18,369 bases of DNA from an uncultured Clostridia bacterium (GTDB lineage: Bacteria; Bacillota_I; Bacilli_A; RF39; UBA660). Under the pieces are notes generated by a model. The model was not told where the DNA came from, did not search any database, and saw only the letters and a program-made list of their open reading frames with translations. Below, in pieces: positions 1 to 7,821 of the stretch; the first letter of the stretch is position 1; each line of letters begins with the position of its first letter. A program made the translations under genes and the position numbers. The DNA lies in NCBI GenBank assembly GCA_946533175.1, contig CAMNBS010000016.1, forward strand, positions 1-18,369. Direction: 5' to 3'.

Positions 1-24
1 GACCTTATTTATTAAGGTCTTTAT
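1..24 (+). terminator. Probable terminator hairpin of an upstream gene
   Basis: A perfect 7-bp inverted repeat (GACCTTA at 1-7, TAAGGTC at 13-19, 5-nt loop) is followed by a short T-rich stretch. It most likely ends the gene to the left of the window. The T tract is weak and the left context is missing. TATAAT at 22-27 could also be a -10 box for the first gene. Confidence 0.45.
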
Positions 25-41
25 AATTAGGAGGTGAAACC

Positions 42-2051
42 ATGAATAATAATGAAAATAATAATGATTTGAAAAAGTTGGGAAGTAGTCCAAGAACAAG
101 TGGTTTTAATCGTCCTAATCATGCCTTTAAAAGTGGAGTTGGTGGTAATGGTAAAGCTGCTAAACCATTTGTGCGAAAAGGGGCACAAGCTCTTGGAAAA
201 ATGGTTGGTGGACCTGCTGGTGGTAAGATTGCTTCTAAACTAGTAGATTCGAAACCACTTCAAAAAGCAGCAGGTGTGGCTAAGAAAAAATTGGGTGGTA
301 GTGGTGGTTTAGATCGACTTCGCAATACGCTAGCAAATAAAGTAAAAAATGCCTCACCATTTTCTAGATTTAGAAAAAAGAATAATAGTGGTTCATCCGG
401 TAATGAAAAAGAACCAGTAAAGGACGAAAATCAGGTTACGAGTCCTTCTGAAGAATTAGGAAATGTTTCTCAAAAAGTAAAAAAAATTAAAATAATTGCA
501 TCTATTCTTTCTTTTGCTTTGCCGGTATTAGGTGTATTATTACTAATTATATTGGTTGTTGGAGCTCTTAATTCACTTTTAGGACCTTTGGCATCAGCTT
601 TAAATTTTGGTAAAAGTGATTTTTCAGCTATTTCAGAAGCAACTAGTGAAAATTATGATAAAGAAATAGAATATTATACAAAGTTACAAAATGCTAATGT
701 TGCTTTTCAAGATAAATGTAAAGCTAATTTAAAAATTTCATATATTCATTCATCTCTAATTTACTTATTTTATAGTGGCGCTTCTGGTGAAGAAAATATT
801 AATTATGGAAAAATGAGTGGTATGGTTGATAAAATAGCTAAATTAATGCCAACAGGATGTTATGTTGATTATAGTATTGATGGACATTTTTACAATAATT
901 TGAAAAATAGTAATGATTTTAAAAATTATTATAGTGAATTATTGAAAACAGAAAGTATTGATGATATATTAAAAACTATTTTCGAAATGGCCGGAAGTAT
1001 TAATATTGAAGGTGAAGATGATGAAAATTTTATATCAAATGGCTTAAAAGTTAATGTTAATAATAAATTAGTTAGTGGACATGATTATTTATTGAATTCT
1101 ATTTATGCTAATGTTAGTGAAGACGGATTGAAAGATAATGAAAAATTAAAAGCTTATGCAATATTATATTCTACAAAATTAGTAGTCAATAATGATTTAA
1201 GTTCGAATAACCAACGTGCTAATCCAATTCACGACTTAATATATTGTGATTCATCAACTGGGTGTAACGGTAAAGAAGCAATATCGAATACTATGAAAAC
1301 GAGTATTTCTAGCGCAATTAATAGTGTATATGGTCGTGTTCTTACTAATGAATATGGTGAATATGAAGATTTATCAGCTAGTAACTTGGTTTTTGCTAAG
1401 GGTAGTAATTATAGGGATTATTTATTAAATGCTTATCCTGGTTACACTATTAAGAATATTGGTGAAAATGAATATTTTGATGCTGATTGGGAAGATGCAG
1501 TTGTTAAAACTCCAGTTATTTTTTATGATCAAAAAGACTACTCTAATGTATATTTTTGTCATAGAACCGGATCATTAAAAAATAATAGTATTGGTAGTTC
1601 TGGATGTGGTGTAACTGCGATGGCTATTGTTGTTTCAACTTATGAAAATGATCGAAAATATAATCCGGTTTATATGAGTGATCGAGCTTATTCAACAGGA
1701 AATTGTGGAAAAACAGATGGAACATTTACCGGCTTTTTTACTAGTGAGCCACGTAAAATGGGATATAAAGTTTTATCGGTTAAAAAGAACAATAAAAGTG
1801 GTTTACAGTTGATGTTATCACATTTAAAACAAGGACATCTAGTTATTGCCCGTATGGGAAAAGGAAAGTTTACAACTGGTGGTCATTATATCGTTTTAGG
1901 TGGGGTTAATTCTGTCGATAATACAGTATATGTATATGATCCAAATAATCGTTCAAATTCAAAATATTTGAAATCCGGTAATGGTTGGTATAATTTTAAT
2001 AATATAGTTGCTAAGGAGGCGAAAGAGTTTTATATAATATGGAAAGGATAA
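42..2051 (+). CDS. Membrane-anchored SpoIID-like / C39-like peptidase fusion, T4SS-associated
   Basis: 669 aa. Residues 1-145 are basic and Gly/Ser/Lys-rich and probably cytoplasmic. One hydrophobic helix follows at about 150-177, and the rest is predicted outside. Residues about 334-470 resemble SpoIID: a YLLNSIYANV segment, then LKAYAILYSTK, a Cys pair C402/C408, and GRVLTNEYGEY. The position of the SpoIID catalytic Glu is N357, so this domain may be inactive. Residues about 490-669 are a papain-fold peptidase of the C39-like type, with C522 in SSGCGVTAM, H615 in TGGHYIVLGG and D633 in VYDPNN, so a complete triad is visible. AGGAGGTG at 29-36 fixes the start. Next to a VirD4-type ATPase, a wall-remodelling or VirB1-like role is an inference. 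The peptidase call is firm, the SpoIID call moderate. Confidence 0.75.
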   Translation: MNNNENNNDLKKLGSSPRTSGFNRPNHAFKSGVGGNGKAAKPFVRKGAQALGKMVGGPAGGKIASKLVDSKPLQKAAGVAKKKLGGSGGLDRLRNTLANKVKNASPFSRFRKKNNSGSSGNEKEPVKDENQVTSPSEELGNVSQKVKKIKIIASILSFALPVLGVLLLIILVVGALNSLLGPLASALNFGKSDFSAISEATSENYDKEIEYYTKLQNANVAFQDKCKANLKISYIHSSLIYLFYSGASGEENINYGKMSGMVDKIAKLMPTGCYVDYSIDGHFYNNLKNSNDFKNYYSELLKTESIDDILKTIFEMAGSINIEGEDDENFISNGLKVNVNNKLVSGHDYLLNSIYANVSEDGLKDNEKLKAYAILYSTKLVVNNDLSSNNQRANPIHDLIYCDSSTGCNGKEAISNTMKTSISSAINSVYGRVLTNEYGEYEDLSASNLVFAKGSNYRDYLLNAYPGYTIKNIGENEYFDADWEDAVVKTPVIFYDQKDYSNVYFCHRTGSLKNNSIGSSGCGVTAMAIVVSTYENDRKYNPVYMSDRAYSTGNCGKTDGTFTGFFTSEPRKMGYKVLSVKKNNKSGLQLMLSHLKQGHLVIARMGKGKFTTGGHYIVLGGVNSVDNTVYVYDPNNRSNSKYLKSGNGWYNFNNIVAKEAKEFYIIWKG

Positions 2052-2725
2052 AAAAATTAAAAAGTGTAATATTGATAATAATTCTTTTGCTTATGACAGG
2101 TTGTAATGTAAATTATAATGTAACAATTAATGAGGATTTATCTGTTTTAGAAAATGTTAATATTAAAGAAACAGACGAATTTTATAATATACGCTATCGT
2201 AATACAAAGGTAAATGCTCTTGAAGATGTCCTAGAACTTCATTTAGATCAACTAAAAGAACATAATTATCAGTATAAATTAGTAGATAATGATAATAATC
2301 CTTATATTTTATTAAATAAAAAGTACCAAAATATTGATAATTATTTGAATAATTCTCTTTTGTTTAATGATTTTTTTGATGAAATTAAATATCAAAAAAA
2401 AGATAATATTATTAAAATAGAAACAGAAGGATTTAATCGTTGTGAGGAAGATAATCCAGAAAGATTTTATGTTGATAAATTAACAATTGGAATTAAATGT
2501 CCTTATAAAGTTATTAATCATAATGCTATTAGAGTTGATGAAAAGAGGAATATTTATTATTATGAAATAGATAGTACAACAGAAGATTTTAAAATATTAT
2601 TAGAATTTGATGTTACGAAGAAGCATAATCCCTATATCAAGGAAATAATAATGATTATTGTATTGACAATAATTAGTATCGGAATGTGGATTTTTGTCAT
2701 AATAAATAAAAAGAAAAAGAATTAA
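2039..2725 (+). CDS. Lipoprotein with C-terminal membrane anchor, T4SS-block component
   Basis: 228 aa. The N-terminus is a lipoprotein signal: MERIKKLK, a hydrophobic core, then the lipobox LMTGC with C22 as the lipidated cysteine. Residues 25-195 look like an extracytoplasmic beta-rich domain, starting VNYNVTINEDLSVLENV. A second hydrophobic helix (about 200-222) ends in KKKKN, so the protein should be held at both ends of its outer domain. This layout recalls LppM-type lipoproteins, but I cannot assign a family firmly. The gene overlaps the preceding one by 13 nt, which suggests translational coupling. The nearest good ribosome site (AAGGAGG at 2013-2019) lies 19 nt from the ATG, and no other in-frame start is available. 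The function is unknown; the position suggests a surface part of the secretion apparatus. Confidence 0.65.
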   Translation: MERIKKLKSVILIIILLLMTGCNVNYNVTINEDLSVLENVNIKETDEFYNIRYRNTKVNALEDVLELHLDQLKEHNYQYKLVDNDNNPYILLNKKYQNIDNYLNNSLLFNDFFDEIKYQKKDNIIKIETEGFNRCEEDNPERFYVDKLTIGIKCPYKVINHNAIRVDEKRNIYYYEIDSTTEDFKILLEFDVTKKHNPYIKEIIMIIVLTIISIGMWIFVIINKKKKN

Positions 2726-2730
2726 TTTTG

Positions 2731-2739
2731 TGTTATAAT
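2731..2739 (+). promoter_or_regulatory. Extended -10 promoter before the coupling-protein gene
   Basis: TG at 2731-2732, one base, then TATAAT at 2734-2739 forms a consensus TGn extended -10 box. No good -35 is visible. Transcription would begin near 2746, about 11 nt before the ATG at 2757, so the ATPase gene could be expressed separately from the two genes before it. Confidence 0.55.
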
Positions 2740-2756
2740 AAAAAAGGGTGATGAAT

Positions 2757-4868
2757 ATGAAACTGAAAATGCGTTTTCAAAAAGAAGATATGATTAAATT
2801 TTTAATCTATTCATTGATTTTGTTTGTTTTAGTGTGTGTGTTAGTTAGTAATTTAATTGTTTTTTATAACGAGGGAAAAGCTGCTGGGATAAATTTATTT
2901 ATTGCCTTAAGAGGGGAGTATATTGGTACTACCATTGTGGTTTATTTAATTGCTTTAGCTGGACTTTTGGCAACTACGAAAAGCTATTTCTTTGAGTTTG
3001 ATAAAGGTTTTGGGTTTTCTACCGAAAAAAAATTAGATGGATATAGTAATTGGGCTGATGAAAAAGCTATGAAAAAAGAATTAAAACCTGTGCAAGCTAC
3101 TATTCCAAAAGCTGATGCCGGAGGAATACCTCTTATTAATAATGGTAAAACTCTTTGGGTTGATGATGGTGAATATCATAATTTAATTATTGGTTCAACT
3201 GGTAGTGGTAAAACGCAATGTGTTATTTTTCCGATGGTTCAATGTTTAGCGAAACATGGTGAATCCATGGTTATTACTGATCCTAAAGGAGAAATATATG
3301 AAAAAACAAGTGAGATGTTAAGAAGAAAAGGCTATGATATTATTCTTCTTAATTTCCGTAATCCTTCAAAAGGAAATGCATGGAATCCTCTTACTCTTCC
3401 ATATTTATTGTGGAAAAATGGTAATCAAGATAAAGCTATTGAGTTATTGGATGATTTAGCTTTAAATATTTTATATGATGAAAGTAATAAAAATGCTGAC
3501 CCTTTTTGGGAAAAGACATCAGCAGGTTATTTTTCTGGAATTGCCTTAGGTTTATTTGAAGATGCTCAAGAAGAAGAAATTAATATTAATAGTATTAGTT
3601 TGATGACAACAGTTGGTGAAGAGAAATTTCATGGTAGTAGTACTTATATTAAAGAGTATTTTAATTCTAAAGATCCTGCTGGAGCTGCTTATATTAATGC
3701 ATCTAGTACAATTCTTTCACCTAGTGATACTAAGGGTAGTATTTTAGCAGTATTTAAAGAAAAAATAAAACTTTTTGCCACACGTGCTAATTTATCGGAA
3801 ATGTTATCACATAGTGATTTCGATATAAAAAATATTGGTCTTCGTAAAACAGCTTTATTTATCGTAATTCAGGATGAAAAGAAAACATATCATTCATTAG
3901 CTACAATTTTAGTAAAACAAATATATGAAACACTTATTGATGTTGCCCAAGAACATAATGGTAAACTTCCTATACGAACAAATTTTTTGTTAGATGAGTT
4001 TGCGAACATGCCACCACTTAAAGATGTTACAACAATGATTACCGCTGCTCGAAGTAGAGCGATGCGTTTTACTTTAATTATTCAGAATTTTGCTCAATTA
4101 AATGAGGTATATGGTGAACAACAGGCTGAAACAATTAAAGGAAACTGTGGAAATTTAGTATATTTAATTAGTACTGAACTTAAAGCACTGGAAGAAATTA
4201 GTAAGATGTGTGGAGAAGTTAAATCTAAAAAGGATGATAAAACAGTTTCTACACCACTTGTTACTATCAGTGATTTACAAAAATTAAAATTATTTGAAGT
4301 AATTATTCGTAGAGTTCGTTTGGCTCCATTTAAGACTAAATTAACTCCAAATTTTAAAATGAATTGGGGAAAAGATTATCCTATTGTTTCCATTAATGAT
4401 GTTCCATCTCGTCAATTGAAAGAAGTTAGTACATTCAATGTAAAAAAATTTGTTGACGAAAAACTTCACAATAATAAGGACAATATTTTAGGTTTTGCAG
4501 ATCGTCCATCTCTTCCTTTTGAGAATAGTCCAATGCGTAATCCTTTCTTTAGTGATCTTCCTGATATGGACATGCCACCTTTATTTAGTAATAAAGAAAT
4601 TGACTTTGATGCTATTGCTAAAAAAGTTGATGAGCAAATTGCCAAAGAGGAAATGAAGGAGGCTATGGCTAAGGAAAAAACTAATGATGGAATAGATAAA
4701 GTTGATGATATTAATTTAGATAATGTCATGGCAAAAGAAGATGTTCAACAAAGAAATAATGATAATTTAAATAGTATTATTAATAATAGTGGTAATAATT
4801 CTGAATCATTAAACGCAAAAAAAGAGATTAACATGGATGATGAATATTTTGATGATTTTTTTGAATAG
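2757..4868 (+). CDS. VirD4/TraG-type type IV coupling ATPase
   Basis: 703 aa from ATG 2757, chosen because GGGTG at 2746-2750 sits 6 nt upstream. In-frame GTG 2748 and ATG 2751 have no ribosome site. Two membrane helices (about 14-36 and 55-73) are followed by the motor domain: Walker A GSTGSGKT at 146-153, DPKGE at 175-179, Walker B LLDEFAN at 411-417, and the IIQNFAQL segment with a conserved Gln near 443. This order and length are those of VirD4/TraG/TcpA-like coupling proteins, which use ATP to feed DNA-protein or protein substrates into a type IV secretion channel. The last ~130 residues are acidic and low-complexity and may bind substrate. No relaxase is in view, so the substrate could be protein or DNA. 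Confidence 0.92.
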   Translation: MKLKMRFQKEDMIKFLIYSLILFVLVCVLVSNLIVFYNEGKAAGINLFIALRGEYIGTTIVVYLIALAGLLATTKSYFFEFDKGFGFSTEKKLDGYSNWADEKAMKKELKPVQATIPKADAGGIPLINNGKTLWVDDGEYHNLIIGSTGSGKTQCVIFPMVQCLAKHGESMVITDPKGEIYEKTSEMLRRKGYDIILLNFRNPSKGNAWNPLTLPYLLWKNGNQDKAIELLDDLALNILYDESNKNADPFWEKTSAGYFSGIALGLFEDAQEEEININSISLMTTVGEEKFHGSSTYIKEYFNSKDPAGAAYINASSTILSPSDTKGSILAVFKEKIKLFATRANLSEMLSHSDFDIKNIGLRKTALFIVIQDEKKTYHSLATILVKQIYETLIDVAQEHNGKLPIRTNFLLDEFANMPPLKDVTTMITAARSRAMRFTLIIQNFAQLNEVYGEQQAETIKGNCGNLVYLISTELKALEEISKMCGEVKSKKDDKTVSTPLVTISDLQKLKLFEVIIRRVRLAPFKTKLTPNFKMNWGKDYPIVSINDVPSRQLKEVSTFNVKKFVDEKLHNNKDNILGFADRPSLPFENSPMRNPFFSDLPDMDMPPLFSNKEIDFDAIAKKVDEQIAKEEMKEAMAKEKTNDGIDKVDDINLDNVMAKEDVQQRNNDNLNSIINNSGNNSESLNAKKEINMDDEYFDDFFE

Positions 4869-4888
4869 AGAACTAGGTTCTCTTTTTT
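4867..4888 (+). terminator. Rho-independent terminator of the T4SS block
   Basis: AGAGAAC pairs with GTTCTCT across a TAG loop and is followed by six T's. It overlaps the stop codon of the coupling-protein gene and closes the secretion-like block. Confidence 0.88.
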
Positions 4889-4904
4889 ATTACCGTCTCT
4901 TTAC

Positions 4905-4933
4905 TTGAAAAAATGAAATAAGAATGCTATAAT
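4905..4933 (+). promoter_or_regulatory. Sigma-A promoter for the cadherin-like gene and ftsW
   Basis: TTGAAA at 4905-4910, a 17-bp spacer, and TATAAT at 4928-4933 with TG at 4925-4926. This is a near-consensus promoter. The start point would be near 4940, giving a leader of about 15 nt. Confidence 0.85.
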
Positions 4934-4954
4934 CACATTATAGTGGGAGTGGGA

Positions 4955-6274
4955 ATGAAAAAATATATATTTTTAATAATGATAATATGTTTATTAATTT
5001 GTGGATATAATGTGTATGCCGAAGGAGAGGCAACCCTTAAGAATATTAAAGTTAATGGTAGAGAATGTCAATGCACGGATTATAATTGTGTTATTGAAAT
5101 TGATTCTAATAAAGCTACTGTTACTTATGAACTTGTGGATAGTAATGCGCAAGTTGATCGAGCTAGTGGTTTTTCGGTGGATATTGATAGTCAAATAACA
5201 TCTGTAAAAATAACGGTTAGTAATACTTTAAACGATGAAAAAAGAGAGAATAGTTATAATATAACGATTAATAAACACGAACGAAGTAATGATTATACCT
5301 TAAGTGCCTTAAAGGTTAATGAAACGGATATTGAATTAAAAGAAGAGGTTTATGTTTATAGTTATACTGCTAAGTATGATGAAGATAAAATTAATATTAC
5401 GGCAACAACGACTGACTCTAATGCTCGAATTAAATCGAAATTAGAACAGGATTTTGAACTTGATCGTAGTAGTGCGGCAATTGATTTTGATGTTGAAGCG
5501 GAAAATGGGGAAATTAAGACATATCGAATTGTTGTATCAAGAGGTGAAAAACCAGATACAACACTTAAAAGTTTAAAAATAGATCATGGTGAAATAAACT
5601 TTGATAAAAATGTATTGGAATATAAGTTTGATGTTGAATATAGTGTTAATGACTTAATAATTGAAGCTCTTCAAAATGATGATAAAGCTACAGTAAAAAT
5701 AGAAAAAGATGATTTAGTTGTTGGTGAAAATACCATTAAAATTATTGTTACGAATGAAAAAGCTGAAAGCGTGTATACTCTTTTAGTTAATAGATTACCG
5801 AATATGGATAAGTCTTTAGCCAATCTTCAAACGTTAAAAGTTGATGAATATCCTAAATTAGGTTTTGAAGAGAATGTTTTAGAGTATACTTTAAAGTTTA
5901 ATGAAATACCTCAAGAATTAACAATTACAGCCAAACCAATAAGTAGTGATGGTAAAGTGGAGATTATTGGTAATGAAGAGTTAATGGATAAAGATAAGGT
6001 TATTGTTAAAGTTACTCTGATTGAAACAGGTATTACAAGAGAATATGTATTAAATATTCAAGAAGAAAAAGGTATTAGTAATAATAAAACATTTGTTCTA
6101 ATTAGTATCTTATTGGTTTTAATAGTGATAATTGTGATGTTCATTTTAGAAATAAAAGATAAAAAGAAAAAAAGGTGGATAAAATTAAATTATCTTAAAG
6201 AATTAAAAAAGAAGAAAAAAAGTAAAGTAGTTAAAAAAGAAGAAAAGAAGGAAGAAGAAATAGAAATAATATAG
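4955..6274 (+). CDS. Surface protein with four cadherin-like beta-sandwich repeats
   Basis: 439 aa from ATG 4955; GGGAG at 4945-4949 supports it, and GTG 4943 lies too close to the transcription start. The N-terminus is a signal peptide (MKKYIFLIMIICLLICGY, then YAEG). Four repeats of about 80 residues follow (roughly 27-109, 114-196, 203-282, 289-369), each with a Leu-x-x-Leu-x-Val opening, a central VLEY/VYVYSY-type segment and a closing YxxxIxR-type strand. This is the pattern of the cadherin-like beta-sandwich domain (PF12733 type). A single helix at about 380-400 leads to a Lys/Glu-rich cytoplasmic tail. ftsW follows after 14 nt and has no promoter of its own, so the two are co-expressed. 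A wall-facing scaffold acting with the SEDS protein is an inference. Confidence 0.8.
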   Translation: MKKYIFLIMIICLLICGYNVYAEGEATLKNIKVNGRECQCTDYNCVIEIDSNKATVTYELVDSNAQVDRASGFSVDIDSQITSVKITVSNTLNDEKRENSYNITINKHERSNDYTLSALKVNETDIELKEEVYVYSYTAKYDEDKINITATTTDSNARIKSKLEQDFELDRSSAAIDFDVEAENGEIKTYRIVVSRGEKPDTTLKSLKIDHGEINFDKNVLEYKFDVEYSVNDLIIEALQNDDKATVKIEKDDLVVGENTIKIIVTNEKAESVYTLLVNRLPNMDKSLANLQTLKVDEYPKLGFEENVLEYTLKFNEIPQELTITAKPISSDGKVEIIGNEELMDKDKVIVKVTLIETGITREYVLNIQEEKGISNNKTFVLISILLVLIVIIVMFILEIKDKKKKRWIKLNYLKELKKKKKSKVVKKEEKKEEEIEII

Positions 6275-6288
6275 AAAAGGAGGTTGCT

Positions 6289-7398
6289 ATGTTTAAAAAA
6301 ATGGATAAACCATTGTTATTTGTTAGTGTTATTTTATTAGTAATTGGCCTAGTTATGGTCTTTTCAGCGAGCAATGTAACAAGTTTTATGAAGTATCAAG
6401 CTTCACCATATCGTTTTTTCTACAAGCAACTTCTTTTTTTAATTGTTAGTATTGTTATTAGTTTAATAGCTCTTAGATTTAATACTAAAACATATGGTTA
6501 TATAAGTTTTGTTCTTCTTTTAGTTTTAATCGGTTTTTTAGTTATTGTTTTAGTTTATGGTAAAATAACTAATCAAGCTAGAAGTTGGATTAATCTTTTC
6601 GGAGGAATAAAAATTCAACCAAGTGAATTTGTTAAAGTAGCAACAATTGTGTGGATGGCTTTTTATTGTACCAATAAAAAAAGAACGGGATTTAAATCCT
6701 ATTTATTGTTGTTTGCTATTATTAGTCTTATTACAATATTAATTATTTTACAACCCGATCTTGGAACTGCTATTATCTATATTAGTATTGTCTTTATAAT
6801 GTTTATGTCATTAGATATTTCTAAAAAAGTTAAACGAAATATAGTTATTACTGTTTTAATATTGGGAGGATTAGTCATTTTACTTTTAATGAATAATGGA
6901 GTTCAAATTTTCTTTGAAAGACAACTTAAACGTTTTGATTTTAAAGCTCCTTGTAGTGAAGAAAAGTTTTATACTACTGGAACTCAATTATGTAATGGTT
7001 TTATTGCTATTAATAATGGTGGATTAACAGGTTTAGGTCTTGGAAATAGTACTCAAAAATATTTATATTTACCGGAAGCTTATACCGATTTTATTTTTGC
7101 TATTACTGTTGAAGAGTTAGGTGTTATTTCTTCATGCGGTATTCTTCTTTTAATGCTCGTTGTATTATGGAGAATATTTATTATTAGTAAGCGAGCTACT
7201 ACAGAACGTGGAAGACTAATGTGTTATGGAATATTTTGGTATATTTTAATTCATATTACAGTAAATTTAGGTGGAGTTTTTGGTCTTATTCCGCTAACTG
7301 GTGTTCCACTTCCATTTTTATCGTATGGAGGATCATTTTTAATGTGTTTGGTGGTATCTTTAGCGATTGTTGAACGAGTAGCTATTGAATCAAGGTAA
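6289..7398 (+). CDS. ftsW: SEDS-family peptidoglycan glycosyltransferase FtsW
   Basis: 369 aa, about 10 membrane helices, usual SEDS length. It polymerises lipid II into glycan strands with a partner class B PBP at the septum. Family marks are the VMVFSASNV opening, RSWI with R98, QPSEF, QPDLGTA, NNGGLTGLGLG, LPEAYTDFIF with the catalytic-type Asp at D267, EELG, and the closing PLTGVPLPFLSYGGS. FtsW is preferred over RodA because of the QKYLYLPEAxTDFIF segment. C222 and C235 flank the large outer loop and could form a disulfide. The ribosome site AGGAGG at 6277-6283 is excellent. No PBP partner is in the window. Confidence 0.9.
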   Translation: MFKKMDKPLLFVSVILLVIGLVMVFSASNVTSFMKYQASPYRFFYKQLLFLIVSIVISLIALRFNTKTYGYISFVLLLVLIGFLVIVLVYGKITNQARSWINLFGGIKIQPSEFVKVATIVWMAFYCTNKKRTGFKSYLLLFAIISLITILIILQPDLGTAIIYISIVFIMFMSLDISKKVKRNIVITVLILGGLVILLLMNNGVQIFFERQLKRFDFKAPCSEEKFYTTGTQLCNGFIAINNGGLTGLGLGNSTQKYLYLPEAYTDFIFAITVEELGVISSCGILLLMLVVLWRIFIISKRATTERGRLMCYGIFWYILIHITVNLGGVFGLIPLTGVPLPFLSYGGSFLMCLVVSLAIVERVAIESR

Positions 7399-7416
7399 CT
7401 ATTTTAATAAATTTAG

Positions 7417-7445
7417 TTGTCGTACAATAAAATAAATGTTATAAT
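7417..7445 (+). promoter_or_regulatory. Sigma-A promoter for gpsB-rnpB-rodZ-pgsA
   Basis: TTGTCG at 7417-7422, a 17-bp spacer, TATAAT at 7440-7445 with TG at 7437-7438. It is the only clear promoter before the gpsB-rnpB-rodZ-pgsA set. A perfect 10-bp palindrome (AGAGATCTCT, 7456-7465) lies at the start of the transcript. Confidence 0.75.
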
Positions 7446-7487
7446 ATTTTGTGAGAGAGATCTCTAATGAAGGAATAGGTGATAGTC

Positions 7488-7820
7488 GTGAACAAATCAT
7501 TAATTAATTTAACTCCAGAAGAAATACTAAATAAGGAATTTAAAATTGACACAAGAGGATATCGTTTAAAAGAAGTAGATCAATTTTTAGATGAAATTAT
7601 TGCAGATTATCAAACATTCAATAAAATTATTCTAGATTTACAAAAAGAAAAAGAAGAAAATATTGAAACTATTTTAGAATTAAAACAAGAAAATCGTGAT
7701 TTACGAACCAGTGTGGAAATATCTAAATCAGCAAATAATCGTGATGGTAATTTTAATAATTTAGATATTTTGAAGCGTATATCTCAACTTGAAAAAATAG
7801 TTTATGGAAAAGATGAATAA
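7488..7820 (+). CDS. gpsB: Cell-division/wall coordinator GpsB (DivIVA family)
   Basis: 110 aa from GTG 7488 (MNKSLINLTPEEILNKEFK), chosen because AGGTGA at 7477-7482 lies 5 nt upstream; GTG 7479 sits inside that site. The N-terminal DivIVA-like domain shows FKIDTRGYRLKEVDQFLDEI, the membrane-binding and coiled-coil segment. The C-terminus NLDILKRISQLEKIVYGK is the signature that separates GpsB from DivIVA and forms its trimerising helix bundle. GpsB links wall enzymes (PBP1, MreC and others) to the division site. Its position just before rnpB matches the gpsB-rnpB order in Bacillus. ftsW, gpsB and rodZ lie within 2.4 kb and form a division/shape cluster. Confidence 0.9.
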   Translation: MNKSLINLTPEEILNKEFKIDTRGYRLKEVDQFLDEIIADYQTFNKIILDLQKEKEENIETILELKQENRDLRTSVEISKSANNRDGNFNNLDILKRISQLEKIVYGKDE

Positions 7821-7821
7821 A

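Noticed and set aside
2748..2756. GTG 2748 or ATG 2751 as start of the coupling ATPase
   Set aside because: GGGTG at 2746-2750 would lie inside or directly against these codons; ATG 2757 has correct 6-nt spacing.
4466..4729. Minus-strand 87-codon open frame inside the coupling ATPase gene
   Set aside because: It lies opposite a well-supported gene in its low-complexity tail, is Ser/Leu/Ile-biased as an antisense shadow would be, and has no supporting signals.
4943..4954. GTG 4943 as start of the cadherin-like gene
   Set aside because: It would place start about 3 nt after the predicted transcription start with no ribosome site; ATG 4955 gives a normal signal peptide.
4990..6040. Cadherin-like repeats as a DNA-level tandem repeat or mobile element
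   Set aside because: The repeats are diverged at the DNA level and visible only as protein folds; no direct DNA repeats or transposase.
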